NCBI GenBank assembly: GCA_007922195.1
Contig: ML682005.1
Span: forward strand, 23,332,514-23,396,513
From: Podocnemis expansa
Lineage: Eukaryota > Chordata > Testudines > Podocnemididae
Direction of reading: 5' to 3'
Length of the DNA: 64,000 nt
Both the position numbers and the translations under genes were made by a program. How positions within the stretch are numbered: position 1 is the first letter of the stretch; each line of letters opens with the position of its first letter. This document shows positions 35,720 through 48,422 of the stretch, piece after piece. The notes beneath the pieces are model-generated. The model worked only from the letters and a program-made list of their open reading frames with translations, was not told the DNA's origin and did not search any database.

Positions 35720-36545
35720 ACTCCTTCCTAGCAGCTCAGGCGTTCACGGCCAGCCCAACCCAGTAAGCCCAGTGAGCGTTGCAGGGGGGCGCCGATGTTT
35801 GACGGCTGCCAAAATGGGGAGCCCGCCGTTGTGCGGCGCTAGGTCGCTCGTCGGTGCTGCCAGCAGGCGCTGTTAGTCAACCTGCGCTTAAGCCATGTGT
35901 GCTTTGAATCCCTCGGCTGGCGATTTAGGCACTTTGGAAAACCACTTTCAAGCTCCATGAATGAGATGGGGGGCGCCCATGGGAATTGGGCTTGGGGGGC
36001 CACCACAGCAGCCGGTTCCTCCAGGGCGGTTGCAAACATGGGTGGTGGCAGTTTGGGGTGGGCCGCCTGCGGGCCCCATTTTGAGACCCGGGGCCTGCGG
36101 GGGCGGGGCGCAGGCAGCCGGGCGGGGCCCGGTGACGGCGCGGGGCGGGGCGAGCGGCCGAGGCGAAGGGAGCCGCCGCGGGCTGCGGAGCGCGGCCGAC
36201 GCCGCCTCAGCGCGCTAGGAGCGGGGCCGCCTGAGGTAAGAGGCCCGCGGCCCGTTTGATTCGGAGCGAGGCGGTGTGAACGGGCGGCTCTGCAGACGCC
36301 TCCCCCGGCCCGATGTAAAAGCCGGGAGGCCCCGGCCGGGTGGGCGGGAAAGGTGGAGGGGCGACGGGCAGCCGAGCTCTCTGGGGCGCAGCGACCCAAA
36401 GCCCGGGCCTGCAAGGCTGAGGAATTTCTGGCGCTGTGGCGGGAGAGGAGCCGTTTCCTCAGGCGCTGGGAGGTGGCGGCTCGCAGGGCGGGAATTGAAG
36501 CTGGGTGGGTTGGGGGCTGGTGTGCGTTTAAAAGCCACCTAGCTA
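35720..36545 (+). promoter_or_regulatory. TWSG1: CpG island, TWSG1 promoter region
   Basis: Strongly CpG-dense, densest at about 36060-36310, in contrast to AT-rich surroundings. GC boxes include gggcggggcg (36101-36110) and cggggcgggg (36141-36150). No TATA box is seen, as expected for a broadly expressed CpG-island promoter. Placement as the TWSG1 promoter is inferred from strand, the donor at 36236 and the first coding exon 3.4 kb downstream. GC-rich repeat sequence of the neighbouring hAT-like element extends the island downstream to about 36.9 kb. Confidence 0.75.
36130..36235 (+). other. TWSG1: TWSG1 non-coding exon 1 (5' end uncertain)
   Basis: GC-rich sequence ending ccgcctgag before gtaagaggc, a strong splice donor at 36236. 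The start cannot be set from sequence; 36130 is a guess downstream of the GC boxes. The coding sequence starts in the next exon, so this would be entirely 5' UTR. Confidence 0.5.
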
Positions 36546-36932
36546 CAGGGCTGTCCCTAGGGTAGGGCGAGAGGGGCAGCCGCCCTGGGCCTCGTACCGC
36601 TGTGCCAGGGACCAAAAGTGGTGGCCTGCTTCAGCACTGCTGGTCCACCCGTCTCCGTTTCCTCTCGGCTCCGCAGCGGGAGACGGTGCGGGGCCTGTAT
36701 CGCTGCCCCCCGCCTGCTCCCCCAGCTCCGGCACGGAGCCGTAAGCAGTGCACCTGGCAGGGAGCTGACCGGCGGCGCCAAACCGAAGTGGGCTGCCGTT
36801 TTGGCTGGCTCGCCCAGTCTCCGGCATGGGATGGCTGGCGCCTCCAGTGAGCTGGCTGGCCAGCCCCACAGTGCCGTGGGGCCCACAGGGAGTGATTTGC
36901 CCAGGGCCCTGCACCAATTTAGAGATGACCCC
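36546..36932. mobile_element. Possible GC-rich hAT-like repeat in TWSG1 intron 1
   Basis: Starts cagggctgtccctagggt and ends near tttagagatgaccccg, a weak inverse. Contains ccgccctgggcctc near the start, as in related repeats. No target duplication. Confidence 0.4.
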
Positions 36933-37060
36933 GGGAAGCCACAGAGGGTGAAAGGAATTTCTGAGGAAGCGAGCGGCAGCCTGTGCATGATACAGCTGTG
37001 GGATCCCCCACCCCAAGCCATGTCAAAGAGCAAGAGCAGTGTAGAGAGTGAGGGTTAGGG

Positions 37061-37251
37061 CAGTGTTTCCCAACCAGTGTGCCCTCAGGTCTGAGCAGGT
37101 GTGCCGCAAAATTTGTTGAAAAACTACTCCAAGAGCTCTGGATTGGCGGATGAATACTCATGAGTTCACTTAGAAACTATACGTTGGTGTGCCTCAATTT
37201 AATTAAAGGTAACAAGGTGTGCCACGGCAGAGAAAATGTTGGGAACCACTA
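37061..37251 (+). mobile_element. hAT-type MITE (CAGTGGTTCCCAACC family, short form)
   Basis: Ends cagtgtttcccaaccagtgt and gttgggaaccacta. Flanks ggttaggg (37053-37060) and gattaggg (37252-37259) agree at 7 of 8. 191 bp, non-coding. Confidence 0.88.
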
Positions 37252-37264
37252 GATTAGGGGACCA

Positions 37265-37390
37265 CTCTGTCATATCAGGGCCCTAGTGATCAACTGATAT
37301 GATTGTGTGCTCATGGATCAGCACCCGTTGCACTAGGTGCTGTACAGACACAGAACATAAAGAGGCTGTCCCAAAAAGCATACAGTTCAA
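37265..37390 (+). repeat. Decayed L2-like or similar interspersed repeat
   Basis: The text gcactaggtgctgtacagac followed by acagaacataaagaggctgt and agcatacagttcaagta reads as a common sauropsid interspersed repeat. Family not certain. Confidence 0.4.
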
Positions 37391-37891
37391 GTACTGTGCT
37401 CTTGATTTCTCCACAGTATTCCTACCAATCATGCATTAGTCCAGCCCATACAAAGAGAATGGTCTCTTTACTACCACAGCAAGCTCTCTGGTAGCTGTAC
37501 CACTTGTTTGTTCAGGGAAAGGGAGTTAATCAACTTGTGGTGAGCCTGCAGGGTGCTTTTCTCCTTTGTGTCATGGTTCTTTTGTTTAGAGTAGAAGAGT
37601 GGGCGTTTAGGAAGAATTTAGCTTTGATGTACTAAAATCAAGATAAAGATGTTGATCATTTTCAGGGTGCAGTAGATTCAAAGTGAGTAACTTGCGTTAG
37701 TTAAGCCAGCCCTAAATTTGACTTTATTCTAAGTTGAGGTGGAGTTTTGGAAGCAAGTAACTGGGAATGAGCCAACTGAATTATAAAAGGTTAAACAAGA
37801 AGGATAGGTAGCAAGTGGAAACCGAATGTAGGTAGGGAGTTAGTACAGCCAATGAGAAAGGATGTAGTGAAAAGGGAGATTGAAAGGGTAA

Positions 37892-38130
37892 GGCCATGTC
37901 TACATTACCGAGCTGAATGTGGCACAGCTGTACCAGCTCTGTCAGCACAATAAAATCACCTCTGTGAGGCATCGCTTGCCTGACACAGCGCTGTCCACAT
38001 TGGAGTTTCTGTCAGCCTAACATACTTGCTCAGGGGCACACCCCCCGGACTGACATAAATCATACTTGCAAGAAAGGTAGTGTAGGTGGGTGCTCCGTTG
38101 TAGCTCACTAGTGGAGCGTGGAAATTGCTA
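37892..38130 (+). mobile_element. PIF/Harbinger-type MITE, right end missing
   Basis: Starts ggccatgtctacattaccga after taa (37889-37891), the 3-bp target type of this superfamily. Contains gcgctgtccacattgg and gtgtaggtgg, typical of these MITEs. No matching right end seen. Confidence 0.45.
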
Positions 38131-38814
38131 GCCACCCAGCCCACAATGAACAGCTGTATTAAATTATTAATATTACTGCATAGCAGTGTATTCATATTAG
38201 TGGAATCAATCCAGTTGCATATGCAGAAGGCCTTTGATATATAATGGCAGAATCCAGATTCATGGGGTTAAAACAATTTGGCAGTGCGTTAAAACATGTC
38301 TTTACTCACTAATTTGTCAGAGCTGCTTCTTTATAAGATAAGTACTTGTTTACTGATGTATCTTTATGTGAACTCCTGCCATTTTTGATTCAGATAACTA
38401 TTGTGAAAGCTAGATGATAACTTATGACAAAACATCAACTTTATCTATATTTAATGAACCACTAAATAGAGAAGTAAATAGATCCTGATTGTGGAAAGAT
38501 CCTGTGTTCCTTGTATCTTTCTCTGCGTTGAGTAGGAAAGCACCCCAAAATTCTGAGTGGATACAAATAAACTTTTATTTTGAATTGTAAAAAGTATTAA
38601 TTTTTAAATGATAGTCTATATTTAAAACTTTTTTATATGTTAGTATTTAATTACTTTTCCACATTTTATAGCCTTAAATTGCTCAGGTGGGTGTGTTGTA
38701 CTTGTTTCTTTTGTTATTTTCTCACTGCTAGTACAATATGAGTTTACACAGAACTTTTTTCTACTAAAAGACAAATCCAGGCCTCATTATTATTACTGTA
38801 AGAACAACATGAAC

Positions 38815-38940
38815 TCACTCTGAGCTCTGTGGAACAGGGACTTTTTGTTGTGTAGTTGTACAGCGCCTACAGGAATGGGGTCCTAATTTATGATTGCGGT
38901 TTATAAGCTACTTTAATAAAAATAAATAATGGCGTCTGAA
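38815..38940 (+). repeat. L2-like LINE 3' end
   Basis: gtacagcgcctacaggaatg, then ggtcctaatttatgattgcg, ending in an aataaaaataaataa tail. This resembles L2-type 3' termini. Confidence 0.5.
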
Positions 38941-39674
38941 AAAAAAAAAATCAAGAAGCAAATATTCCATGTTGCACCAACACCATCTACTGATAAATTG
39001 AACTTCCAGAAGTGAAGGAAGTTGAAATGCTTTGACCAAACTATATTCCTTCAGTTTTAGATGCATGTGCTTCTCATCGATTTTAGCACTTGCCTGCTTT
39101 TGAAAAATTCCACCCTGAATGTTCAGATATATTGGTCTGTGTGTATTGTTAATGTATCGGGAGTTTTAATATCTCACTGTTAACACTGAAGAAGTTTTGT
39201 TTTTGAAGCGATGAAGGTTTCATGCCACGAATAAGTTTTTAATAAAAATATAGTTTTGGTCCTTGATGCACCCGTGCACGTATTTGAAGTGTATGTACGT
39301 GAGTAAAGTAACATAGCCATTTATGGTTTTATAGGGTCAAATATTTAATTTTAATACTTTTTTTTTTCATACTGCAGGTTCATAACATTCAAATAAAATT
39401 CCCTAGTGGAAATTAAGAAAACCCATACGTTTTATATTTTAGTTTATTATAAAGGTTAACTTTGCAAGACCACAACTTCAGATTGATTTCACAAATTCTC
39501 AACTTGATTTAAATCACTCCAGCCTGCCAAACTGATAAAATTGGTCTAAGGAAGGTATATGAGGAAAAACAGAAGGGATTTGGCTTCCACTACAAAAAAC
39601 AAAGTATTTTCTGTTGCTTTTTCCTATTTCAGTACTGCTTGAAAGTTCCAGAAATTGACTGCCCGTAGGAAATC

Positions 39675-39797
39675 ATGAGGTCACAGTTCGTAACGGTGCC
39701 TGCAGCAACTATCCTGCTGTTCTTGTTATGGATTCCGCCATCAATGGGCTGCAATAAAGCTCTCTGTGCTAGCGATGTCAGTAAATGTCTGATACAG
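39675..39797 (+). CDS. TWSG1: TWSG1 first coding exon (signal peptide)
   Basis: Twisted gastrulation is a secreted BMP-binding protein that acts with chordin to tune BMP signalling. The exon starts after the acceptor tatttcag at 39632, with 42 bp of 5' UTR. The ATG at 39675 is preceded in frame by TAG (39666-39668) and has A at -3, which fixes the start. It encodes 41 residues: a signal peptide of about 25 residues (hydrophobic core AATILLFLLWI, cleavage likely before CNKALC), then CNKALCASDVSKCLIQ, the conserved start of the mature protein. Donor gtattcc at 39798, phase 0. No defects. Confidence 0.95.
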
Positions 39798-40019
39798 GTA
39801 TTCCTTTTCTTTACTCTAAAGACTTAAAAACATTCTGAAACTGTATGTCTCAAATAGCTGCAGTGATTTAAGTAGACGATGTCCAATAATACTAAATACT
39901 GAGATAAAAAACCAAACTTTTTGTACTTAGCTGTTTGCTAGTACTCTGAACACCAGTTAAATCCTCATTCTCTTTGCACCTTGCCAAGTTCCAAAGGGGC
40001 AGCTGTGTTAGTCTAGTTC

Positions 40020-40101
40020 AGCAGAAGCAGCAAGGAGTCCTGTGTCACTTAAAGACTAACAAATAGTCTACCTACCACAGGACTCCTTGCTGCTTTTGCT
40101 C
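40020..40101. mobile_element. Short Penelope-like foldback
   Basis: agcagcaaggagtcctgtg (within 40020-40044) is repeated inverted as cacaggactccttgctgct (within 40076-40100), 24 of 25 over the full arms. The left arm continues with cacttaaagactaacaaat, the tail of the PLE ends elsewhere in the window. No hammerhead-like core remains. Confidence 0.65.
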
Positions 40102-41765
40102 ATTCTCTTTGTAAGTGATTCTGTTCGTAACATCTTTTCTCTATTTTTTAAATACTAAGAGTGGTTTAATGAAAACATGAATTTCAAATTTAAAAACCAA
40201 CACAGAACAAGAGTTCATGTGGCTCCTGTACATCATAAAACAGATTAAATGATTTGCTTTGTGTGTGTTGTAAAGGGAAAGAAGTTATGGATTATATTTT
40301 TTTCTGAAATCTGTGCTGCACAGAAAGGATTCTGACTTCACCTGAGTTATAAGCGGGTACCAGTCATGCTATTAATAATGTTAGCAGTAAAGAAGAGTAC
40401 TAGAGAGAACCTTAATGAGCGTTCATTTTGTTTTTTTTAAATTAGCTTTCCACGAGGTTCCTAAAGCTCTTTAAAATGGTGTCTAGTGTAGACATGGAAA
40501 CTTTGTAGGGTTCCTAGATGCATAAGGAGATTTTTAAATGTTGCTTTCTGAAGTAGATAGAAATATGAGAGATGAATGTGATGGATAAACATTCTCAATG
40601 TGCACCTCAGCTAAGAATGGTGCACTGGGGTCAGAAATTGCAGGCAGTGGAGCATGATACTTTCCGCATTTAACCTCAGGTTTTGATGAGTGAAGTTAGC
40701 GGAGAGAAAATGTCATGTTTGTAATGTATTTTGTCTGCTTTCTTCAAGTATAGCTGTAGTCTTAAAAGTGACTAAAAACAGCATCAAGAGTTTCCATGTT
40801 TGTTTCATTGACATCTATATAACATTTGTGGAGTTTGCAAATAAAAATCTTTGCCAGACACACATGTTTATTCTGGGATCTCAAAACTGAGCTTTTCTTT
40901 TTGGCTCCTGTATTGCTTGTGGTGCTGTAAGTTGCTGCATCTGGAAATTAGTTAATTCAGTGGGTGATGGAGGAGCCAAAAAAGTGCTAGCAGAAGCAGA
41001 ATTTGGTTTTGTGTAAAGATACTAGATTCAGCTGAAAGCCTGCAGAGACCGGACGTGTTGTAAGAATAATTTTCTTTGTCTCTTTTCTGATTAAAACTGC
41101 ACTTCAAACTTCTTTAAAAAGTAATATGCCGATTATAATTTTTAAATGTACAGTGCTTTTGAAATCTAACTTGTTACTGAAACGTTCTTTAATAACTTTT
41201 TTGTTTTGGAAATAGTCGGTAGGGTAAAACGGTTTAAAATGCCATCTGTGAGTAGTCGGAGGCATTGACAACATACACCTCTTACCGATGGTGATTAGAA
41301 TTGTAGGTGCTTGGCATCCCTACAAATTGAGTCATAAAATCTAAGGAAATTTAACTTCAAATATTTGTAACTCTAGAGAACCATAGGACATGCGAATGAA
41401 CATTGTCTTGATTTGTCCATTATCTATTGAGATGGATCCAATTTAGGGCTCAGCACATGCAGGGTACCATGGTGCCCAGGGTTTATAGCTTTGTGCCTAA
41501 CTCAGCCATGGAATTTGCAATGGCAGAGCACCCCCAGTGCCTAAAAATAGAACCACTGCAGCTTGAAGCAGCTCTCTGGGGATTCATTGTGATTTTGGCG
41601 GTGGGGAGAGGGTTCTGCGCTGCCACCAGCAGCGGTTTATAATCAGCAGAGGCATTCCAGCTAGGTTCCTTAGTTTGAAGTTGGGCACCTAGGTGGGCAG
41701 CAATTTTTTCAAGCCCTGATCTAATTTAAAAAACTTTATATTTCATACTTTATAATGCCCTCTTA

Positions 41766-41972
41766 GGCCCTGTGTAGAGCAGGGGTGTACTTCATTTACA
41801 TGCATTGGTGTACCAGGCCCTAACCTAGAGAGGCAAAATTTCTGTTTGTTGCTTGAAACTAAGGTTAAGCTCCATCTGAACAAATAACAGCTGTGTTTTT
41901 CTACACTAGAGATAGCACCAGGGCAGCTACTCTGATGGTTATTCAGAGAAAATTCCCAAGCTGGACAAGACC
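41766..41972. mobile_element. PIF/Harbinger-type MITE with TTA duplication
   Basis: TTA at 41763-41765 and 41973-41975 flank ends ggccctgtgtagag and (reverse complement) ggtcttgtccagct, imperfect inverted repeats of the Harbinger MITE type. 207 bp, non-coding. Confidence 0.6.
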
Positions 41973-42931
41973 TTATATTAGAGGTCCAACATTTAACCTA
42001 TCATTATGTTGCTTTTAAATTCATATAGTCATCTTTCTCTTTAAAATCAATCCCCAATATGAAGAATGCAAAACACGTGCAATTTCTACATTAGGTCAGG
42101 GTTTCTCTACAGCTGTGGCATACATGGTCTGTTCATCTGCTCTGCCTGTCTGCTCTCAACTTATGAGCAGGAATGATGTGCTTTAATATCCAGTTGGTAC
42201 AGTGCAGCAATAACCAGTGTGCAAGCCTAAAACAGCTTGTGACTAGAGTAACTCTTAAAGCTTGGACTGTCCCTCTATCGTCGTATCATGATTTATTTGC
42301 TTCTGTGCTTCCACAGCACCAGCACTGAAGATACTAGTATAGCTTTCTGACTAATGCTAAGTGAGATGCATATTGTTTCTGTCTGTGCCTGAGTACAATG
42401 ACTGGGGAGTGTTGTAACAACATTTTCTTAAAATTGTCTTGGTAACAGAATTATGTACCTAAAGAAGGAAAGCTACTAGATACCGGATCTGATATATAAA
42501 GGAATTTTCCTGACCAAAGTAGAACAGCTGTAAAGTAGGTAAAACTTGCAGTTGGGAATATGGTTAATGTCTCTAATATTACTGGGGTAATGCTGTGAAT
42601 ATTTTTCATTTGTGTGTGCAGATAGTGAAGTCACCTGAATGGAAGAAATACTGAAACTTGCTCTTGCGTGTGTAGCACACAGTTAGAGTAAATATTTTTG
42701 ACAGCATGGCAGGAAGGCAGTACAGTCATAACTACCATTTCTTACAAGCTGCACTGCTTAAGGGTGGTCCCCACATAAATATTTATTTTATTAGAACCAT
42801 AACAGAAGAGAGCATGAAATCAACAACTTAATATACAAGAGAAGTTTATTAGTATTCCAAGTATAATTGCTTTAATTTGTGCCCTTGCTTTTTCTGGCTA
42901 GAATTTTGTATCTCTGGTCTTGCCTCTAAAC

Positions 42932-43119
42932 CAGGCATGGCCAGACTGTGGCTCGGAAGCCACATGTACATCTTGAATGAAAAAGTGTGGCTCGCGGAAG
43001 AATGTCAGCGGATCAGATTAGTTGGTAAAAGTATGTGGCTATATGCTTCAGAGCGGCTCTTGAAGGTTTAATAATCAACTTGTGTGGCTCTTTGAGTTCC
43101 ATAAGTTTGACCACCCCTG
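42932..43119. mobile_element. hAT-type MITE (CAGGGGTGGCCAAAC family, short form)
   Basis: Ends caggcatggccagactgtgg and aagtttgaccacccctg. Flanks ctctaaac (42924-42931) and ctctaaaa (43120-43127) agree at 7 of 8. Same ends and subterminal text as 3588-4063 but lacking its centre. Confidence 0.88.
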
Positions 43120-44013
43120 CTCTAAAAAAAAAAAAAAAAAAAGTTAATAAAGTAACATGAGACTTCTTTTTCAGATGTTTGAAAGCCTCAAAGATTTAGC
43201 AATCTTTCTTGTTTTTGAGGAGCTGAGGGTTAGCTTGCGTGTGGGTCTGTTTGTGGCTCAGGCCTAGTTTCTTTTAAGAAAAGCACCATAAGACCATGAA
43301 GCTTGTTTTCTGCAGTCATACATGTGTCTTAGCTAACCAGCTGTTACAGTTACTGGAGATTGTTTCCCATGCTGATGAAATATTAGTGGTGTCAGTGATG
43401 GAAGTCACAAGATGCCAAAGCAACCCATTTTGTTTTCAGGGAGGGCGAGTTTAGTTCTATGTTTTACAGGTGCACCTAAAAATAAATGAGTGGCCAGTTC
43501 ATGAGTGGTGGTTCTCTTTGTCTGCACATGGAACTAATGTGAGACATGCTAGGTGGGTTGTGTGTCCCTTTGTACAAGTGTGTGCAGTCACTAGGAGCTC
43601 CTTTGTGGCCTGGTGTGGAATTGCACGCTTGCCCACTGTCATTTTTCCTGATGGGGCAGCAGCAGGTTTGCTCTAAAAGCCTCGGGGGCCGGAAGAAGCC
43701 AGCACACGTAAACCAAGTAGCAAACCCCTTTTTGTATTTCAATTGCAGAAAAAAAAAAAAAACCCATGTACTGTTGGTGTAAGGTTTGCTTGCTATTATG
43801 TCATCTCTAGGCAGACAGTAGAGTGAAATTCAGATTTGTGAAAGACAGGAACTGCACAGTTAAGGTGACCCTTGAAAGCATAACTTTTCTCTTTCAGCAA
43901 TCCCCCACTGCACCCTGCTAACACACAGACCTTTACTCTGCCAGCCCCACAGTTGCTGAAATGTAAAAGCTCTTCTTCACTGATGCTTACAGTCTGTGGG
44001 CTACCATCTAACA

Positions 44014-44199
44014 CAGTAGTTTTCAAACTTTTTCTCTGAAGACCCAGTTTTAAAAAATCATCTATGCCCACAATCCAACAATTACATCTTTGAGTAATGC
44101 ATTTCAGTCTTCGGTGGCAGCAGCAGGGAGCACCGCGACCCAGTCCTTGAGGGTCTGTGACCCAGTGCTTGGTCCCAACCCATGGTTTGAAAACCACTC
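44014..44199. mobile_element. hAT-type MITE (CAGTGGTTTTCAAAC family)
   Basis: Ends cagtagttttcaaacttttt and ggtttgaaaaccactc. Flanks atctaaca (44006-44013) and atttaata (44200-44207) agree at 6 of 8. Confidence 0.8.
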
Positions 44200-45743
44200 A
44201 TTTAATACCATCAAAGGACAAAAAAATTGCTGTGCCCACTTCAAGGAATGCCTCATTATGCACACACTCACACTGCCCCTCAGCACTGTAAGATTCAGGC
44301 AGTTTCAGATTCTGGTGTACAGCCACTTACTTTGCCAGCTCCCCACAGAAAGAATACCACATGTGTACACTTCAAGAACCACTTCACAGCTCCCTTACAC
44401 TTACTCATAGGATACCATTTCAACCTGCACTTTCATCAAGCCCTCATTAAAGCATTAGAATCCTCTAATATTCCATCTCACTGCTGACAATATCCTTTCT
44501 AATAAAAACCCTCTGTCCTGCTACTGATGTAACCTGCGTAACTCCTCACTGAAATGATGTATACTGGGTCCCGAAGATACATGGCAAACTGCTGTTCTCT
44601 TTGCTTATATACATCGAGCACATATGAGAGTGGAATATGTGCATCTCTTTGTGTCACAGTTACTATCACATACCTCAGAGTAATCCCAGATTTTGCACCC
44701 ACACCACAGAGAGCAAACTACTGCCCCCACCATTCTGTACAGCTGTGCCTGATACCAATCACATTCACTTTACATGAGTGCATGCAGATGAGCACTTAGA
44801 CTATTCACATATCCTAACTTTCTACTGACAACAGCTTTTGTTAAAACAAACAAACACAAACCCCCACCCCCCCCCAAAACAAAAACCTGTGCCCTGCTAA
44901 TTATATAGTGTACGTAACTCTGCACTTATTTCTACATACTTGATGCTGGAGATACGCATGCAGCGCTTGTGTTTTGCTTTTGCATATTGGAGGGTGTCAA
45001 ACATATCTCTCATTATAACCACAGCTCTGTCTCACATCCAAAATAGTCCATACATTCTCATATCAGAAACACACCTTTACTAAGCAGATCCAATTGTTGC
45101 CTGTACCAAATACACTGATTGCCCTTGGAGTGTATGTAAAGAATTCCCATTGGCTTCTCCCAGCTGCTGGAGAACAAAGGGAAGGTGAAATGGAAAACTG
45201 TTGTTTTTCAGTTCTGTTCTTTACGGTGTTGATGGCATTCTATAGGTGAGAGCGAAATGGGTTGTAAAAGGAGAAGAAAAACTTGTATATTTCAGCAACT
45301 GTGGGTGACTGAGTAAAAGTATGTGTATTAAAGAGGCATTATTGAGGCATTGCTGAAAGAGTACAGACTTACAGTTGCCCATTGTGTATTTCCTGATTTT
45401 CTGAAGTTTGAGTTTGGCTCACCTCAACTTTCTGCAAGGGGATGACGTACAACCAAGCAACATTAAATCTGTACTTACACTTCTTTGTTGTTCAATTTCC
45501 TAGTTCTTTTAAAAAAAGATGAGGTTGATAAGAGTTCATAGTCATTTAGGCAGCTATACGTATCATGTCCTGCAATGTGCATACCCAGGGAGCCAGCCCA
45601 CTCTCCTCCTCCTGCCTGATGCAGGTAGGCCCTGCTTTGGCGTATCTCCCCCAGTTACACCTGGCCAATTTACTGTATTCTCTTTTCCCTCCCCTCCCAC
45701 TGAAAGCAGGAGTGCATCTTGCTGAAGTCTTCACTCCCCAGTG

Positions 45744-45934
45744 CAGTGGTTTTCAAACCCTGGATCACAACCCAGCAGTGGGTCACAGACCCTCAGGTAC
45801 TTGATCATGGTGCCCCTTGCTGGCACCACTGAAAGACTGGAATGCATTGCTCAAAGATATAATTGTTGAGTTGCAACCATTAATGATTATTTTTCAGCTG
45901 GGTCCCAAGAAAAAAAAAGTTTGAAAACCATTCC
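45744..45934. mobile_element. hAT-type MITE (CAGTGGTTTTCAAAC family, opposite orientation)
   Basis: Ends cagtggttttcaaaccctgg and gtttgaaaaccattc. The interior gtgggtcacagaccctcagg is the inverse of that in 44014-44199. Target duplication weak (4 of 8). Confidence 0.75.
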
Positions 45935-48166
45935 CTTCCTGTACAAAGATTTCTCTTGCTGTTGCTTCCCTTCCCCTCCACCCAACAACCTGACTGACAT
46001 GGGCGAAGGACAGCTATGTTACAGTGGAATGGTGTACCTGATCATGTTTCAGAGTGGTTGCAGGGTGGAGTTTGTGACTATCCTGGAGAAGGTGTCTGTT
46101 CCAAGTAACTGGTGGTTTTAAGTTTGAGAGAGAGCTCCTTTTGAGCTCTATCCTGTTTCTCAGAAATAATTATGTATCAGAGCTTGTAATGTTTCTGTAC
46201 CATATGATGTACATTTTCTGGTCAGCTGGAGATTCTCCAGTTTCCCGATTATTATTCTTCTGATATGTAATAGCTTTCATAGTGCCACTCTAGCAATTAC
46301 ACAGACATGCAGCTGAATCAGAGAAAACGGTCACCGCTCTTGGACACAGATTACTGTGGTACAAATCTGTTTTCGTACATTATACCAAGCGCGCAACAGG
46401 AGTGCAGGGCCCAAGCATAATTTTTTTTAGGCTCAGTATGAACTCGTATCCCCAGGCTCCCTCCCACACGCACAGTAATGGGGTTGCAGCCTGGGCTAGT
46501 CCTCCGGGCCCTGATAAATTGTACCCTCCCCTCACATGTGGGAGCCCTGGAGAAATAAGGCTGAGCGTTTCTACCCAAATAAATCATCCCGGTGTTGAGT
46601 AGATCACAACCTGTTTGTGTCACAGTTTAGATGCCTCAGAGTGGATGCTACAAAGTGGGCAAAACGTGGTTAAGCAAGTCACCTCTCTCCATCCAAATCA
46701 GCCATCCCCCTCCTGCAGACTTCTTCAATGAGATGACCCAGGAATTTCCCAGAAGCCACATGTTGTGTGTCTTGTTAACACCCACATTTCTTTTCTCCCT
46801 GTGGTCAAGGTAGCTGAACTGTCCGTTCCGAAACTCTGCAGTGTGTATCTTTGAAAGCACTACATTAGTCTGCATGGAGATCAGGAAAGAGATGCTTGCC
46901 TGCTCTGCTTCCACCATCCCACACAAGGGCTAGTGAAATACAGATTCTCAAACATGCAATAGAAGGGTTGCCTACTGCCGTCCATCTTGCCCACCTCCAG
47001 ACCTGCAGCTCCTCTACCATTTCCCAACATACATGCAGTCCTGTCTCCAGCTCTTCTCCACCCCAATATAGCAACAGTTTTGGCTAAACAACCTACTGTC
47101 TGTTCTGAGTTCATAGTAAACCTCCCTTTAAAATAAAAAATAGCATTGTTCTGATGACTATTTGTAACAAGTGATGAGTTATTAAATCTTTATTGCAGTG
47201 CACAAAGGCTTGGATTGGAAATGGCACTAACAGGTTATTCACCAGGGCAGTGCCACTCCTGCATTTCTCTGAAATTCCCAGGCTCCACAAAGTGGCTGCA
47301 TAGAAACAATTCAGAGGGTTGCTCTTTCTTTGTGTGCATGCACTGTAATCCTTCCGTACTACACACACACAATGTTTTTCTGTTGCCTTGTACTGTTAAT
47401 GTAAGAAATGATGATGGGTGGATGAATCACAGAATCCAGTTAACAGAACACTTGGTCCAGAACTCCTTTCAACTTCAATAGAAGTTTCTGATTAATTTAT
47501 CCTTAGTTAAGTTAACTGAAGGGTGAGCGCACAGCCATCAGTCTTACCAAGATATGTAATTCATCCAGTTATTAGTACCTCTGGAACTTCAATAGTACAA
47601 AGCAACCAAAGGAAATTGGTTTCAGAGGGCCTGTAACTCAGGAACCCCTCTGTCCAGTGACTCCAGTCTTGGAACGTTAATGGTACCTTGTGCCCCCAAG
47701 AAGCATGCCAGATCTCAAAGCAATAAGGTTAACCTTTCAGATTTTAGAGTCTGCTTAAGAGTTGACCTTTTAAGCGTGTGAAATGGTGGGAGTGAAAACC
47801 CTCTAGATATTTTCTGGAAGTGTTGGTGCATGCCGTAAACCAAATTATGCTTTCTTAAATGCTGTTCTCAGTTTGGATCCCCCAAAAGATTTAGTGTGTT
47901 CCATGCCATATCTTGGGTAAGACTTGACAGAGCAAGGTCATTTTGACCCATATCATTACCAGTAGTTTGATCTTCAGCTCTGTGCACAAACAAAACAAAA
48001 CAAAAACAACCCACCTAGAAACTTCCAAAACAATGACTATTTTTTTTTTCAGGACTTGAATCTCTGCAACTGGTAGATCAAATGACCCCAAATGTGGTTA
48101 ACTTCATGCTGCACCTACCTCAGGCACATTGAATTTCAAAGGAGTACTAAGTATTTCAACTTCAGA

Positions 48167-48422
48167 GGCCAGATCTGCACAAAAAAAGTTAAGTTGACCC
48201 AGTCGAGTTGCTCAGAAATATGAAAAATCCATACGCATCAATGACACAGTTAAACTGTCTTAATCCCCAGTGTAGGCAGAGCTAGATTAACAGAAGAATT
48301 CTTCTGTCAACCTAGCTACTGCCTCTTGGGGAGATGGAATTACTACATTGACAGGAGACCCCTGCCATCTCTATAATGAGTTTCTAGGTTGAAGCACTGT
48401 AGTGCTTCAAGTAGACAAGTCC
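48167..48422. mobile_element. PIF/Harbinger-type MITE
   Basis: ggccagatctgcac at the left and gtagacaagtcc at the right are imperfect inverse ends. The interior agaagaattcttctgtcaac and cctagctactgcctcttggg is characteristic of a common turtle-style Harbinger MITE. The right flank is TTA; the left flank has decayed. Confidence 0.7.

Noticed and set aside
35839..36615. 258-codon minus-strand frame over the TWSG1 promoter
   Set aside because: Compositional effect of the CpG island; low-complexity Pro/Ala/Arg sequence without a recognisable domain.
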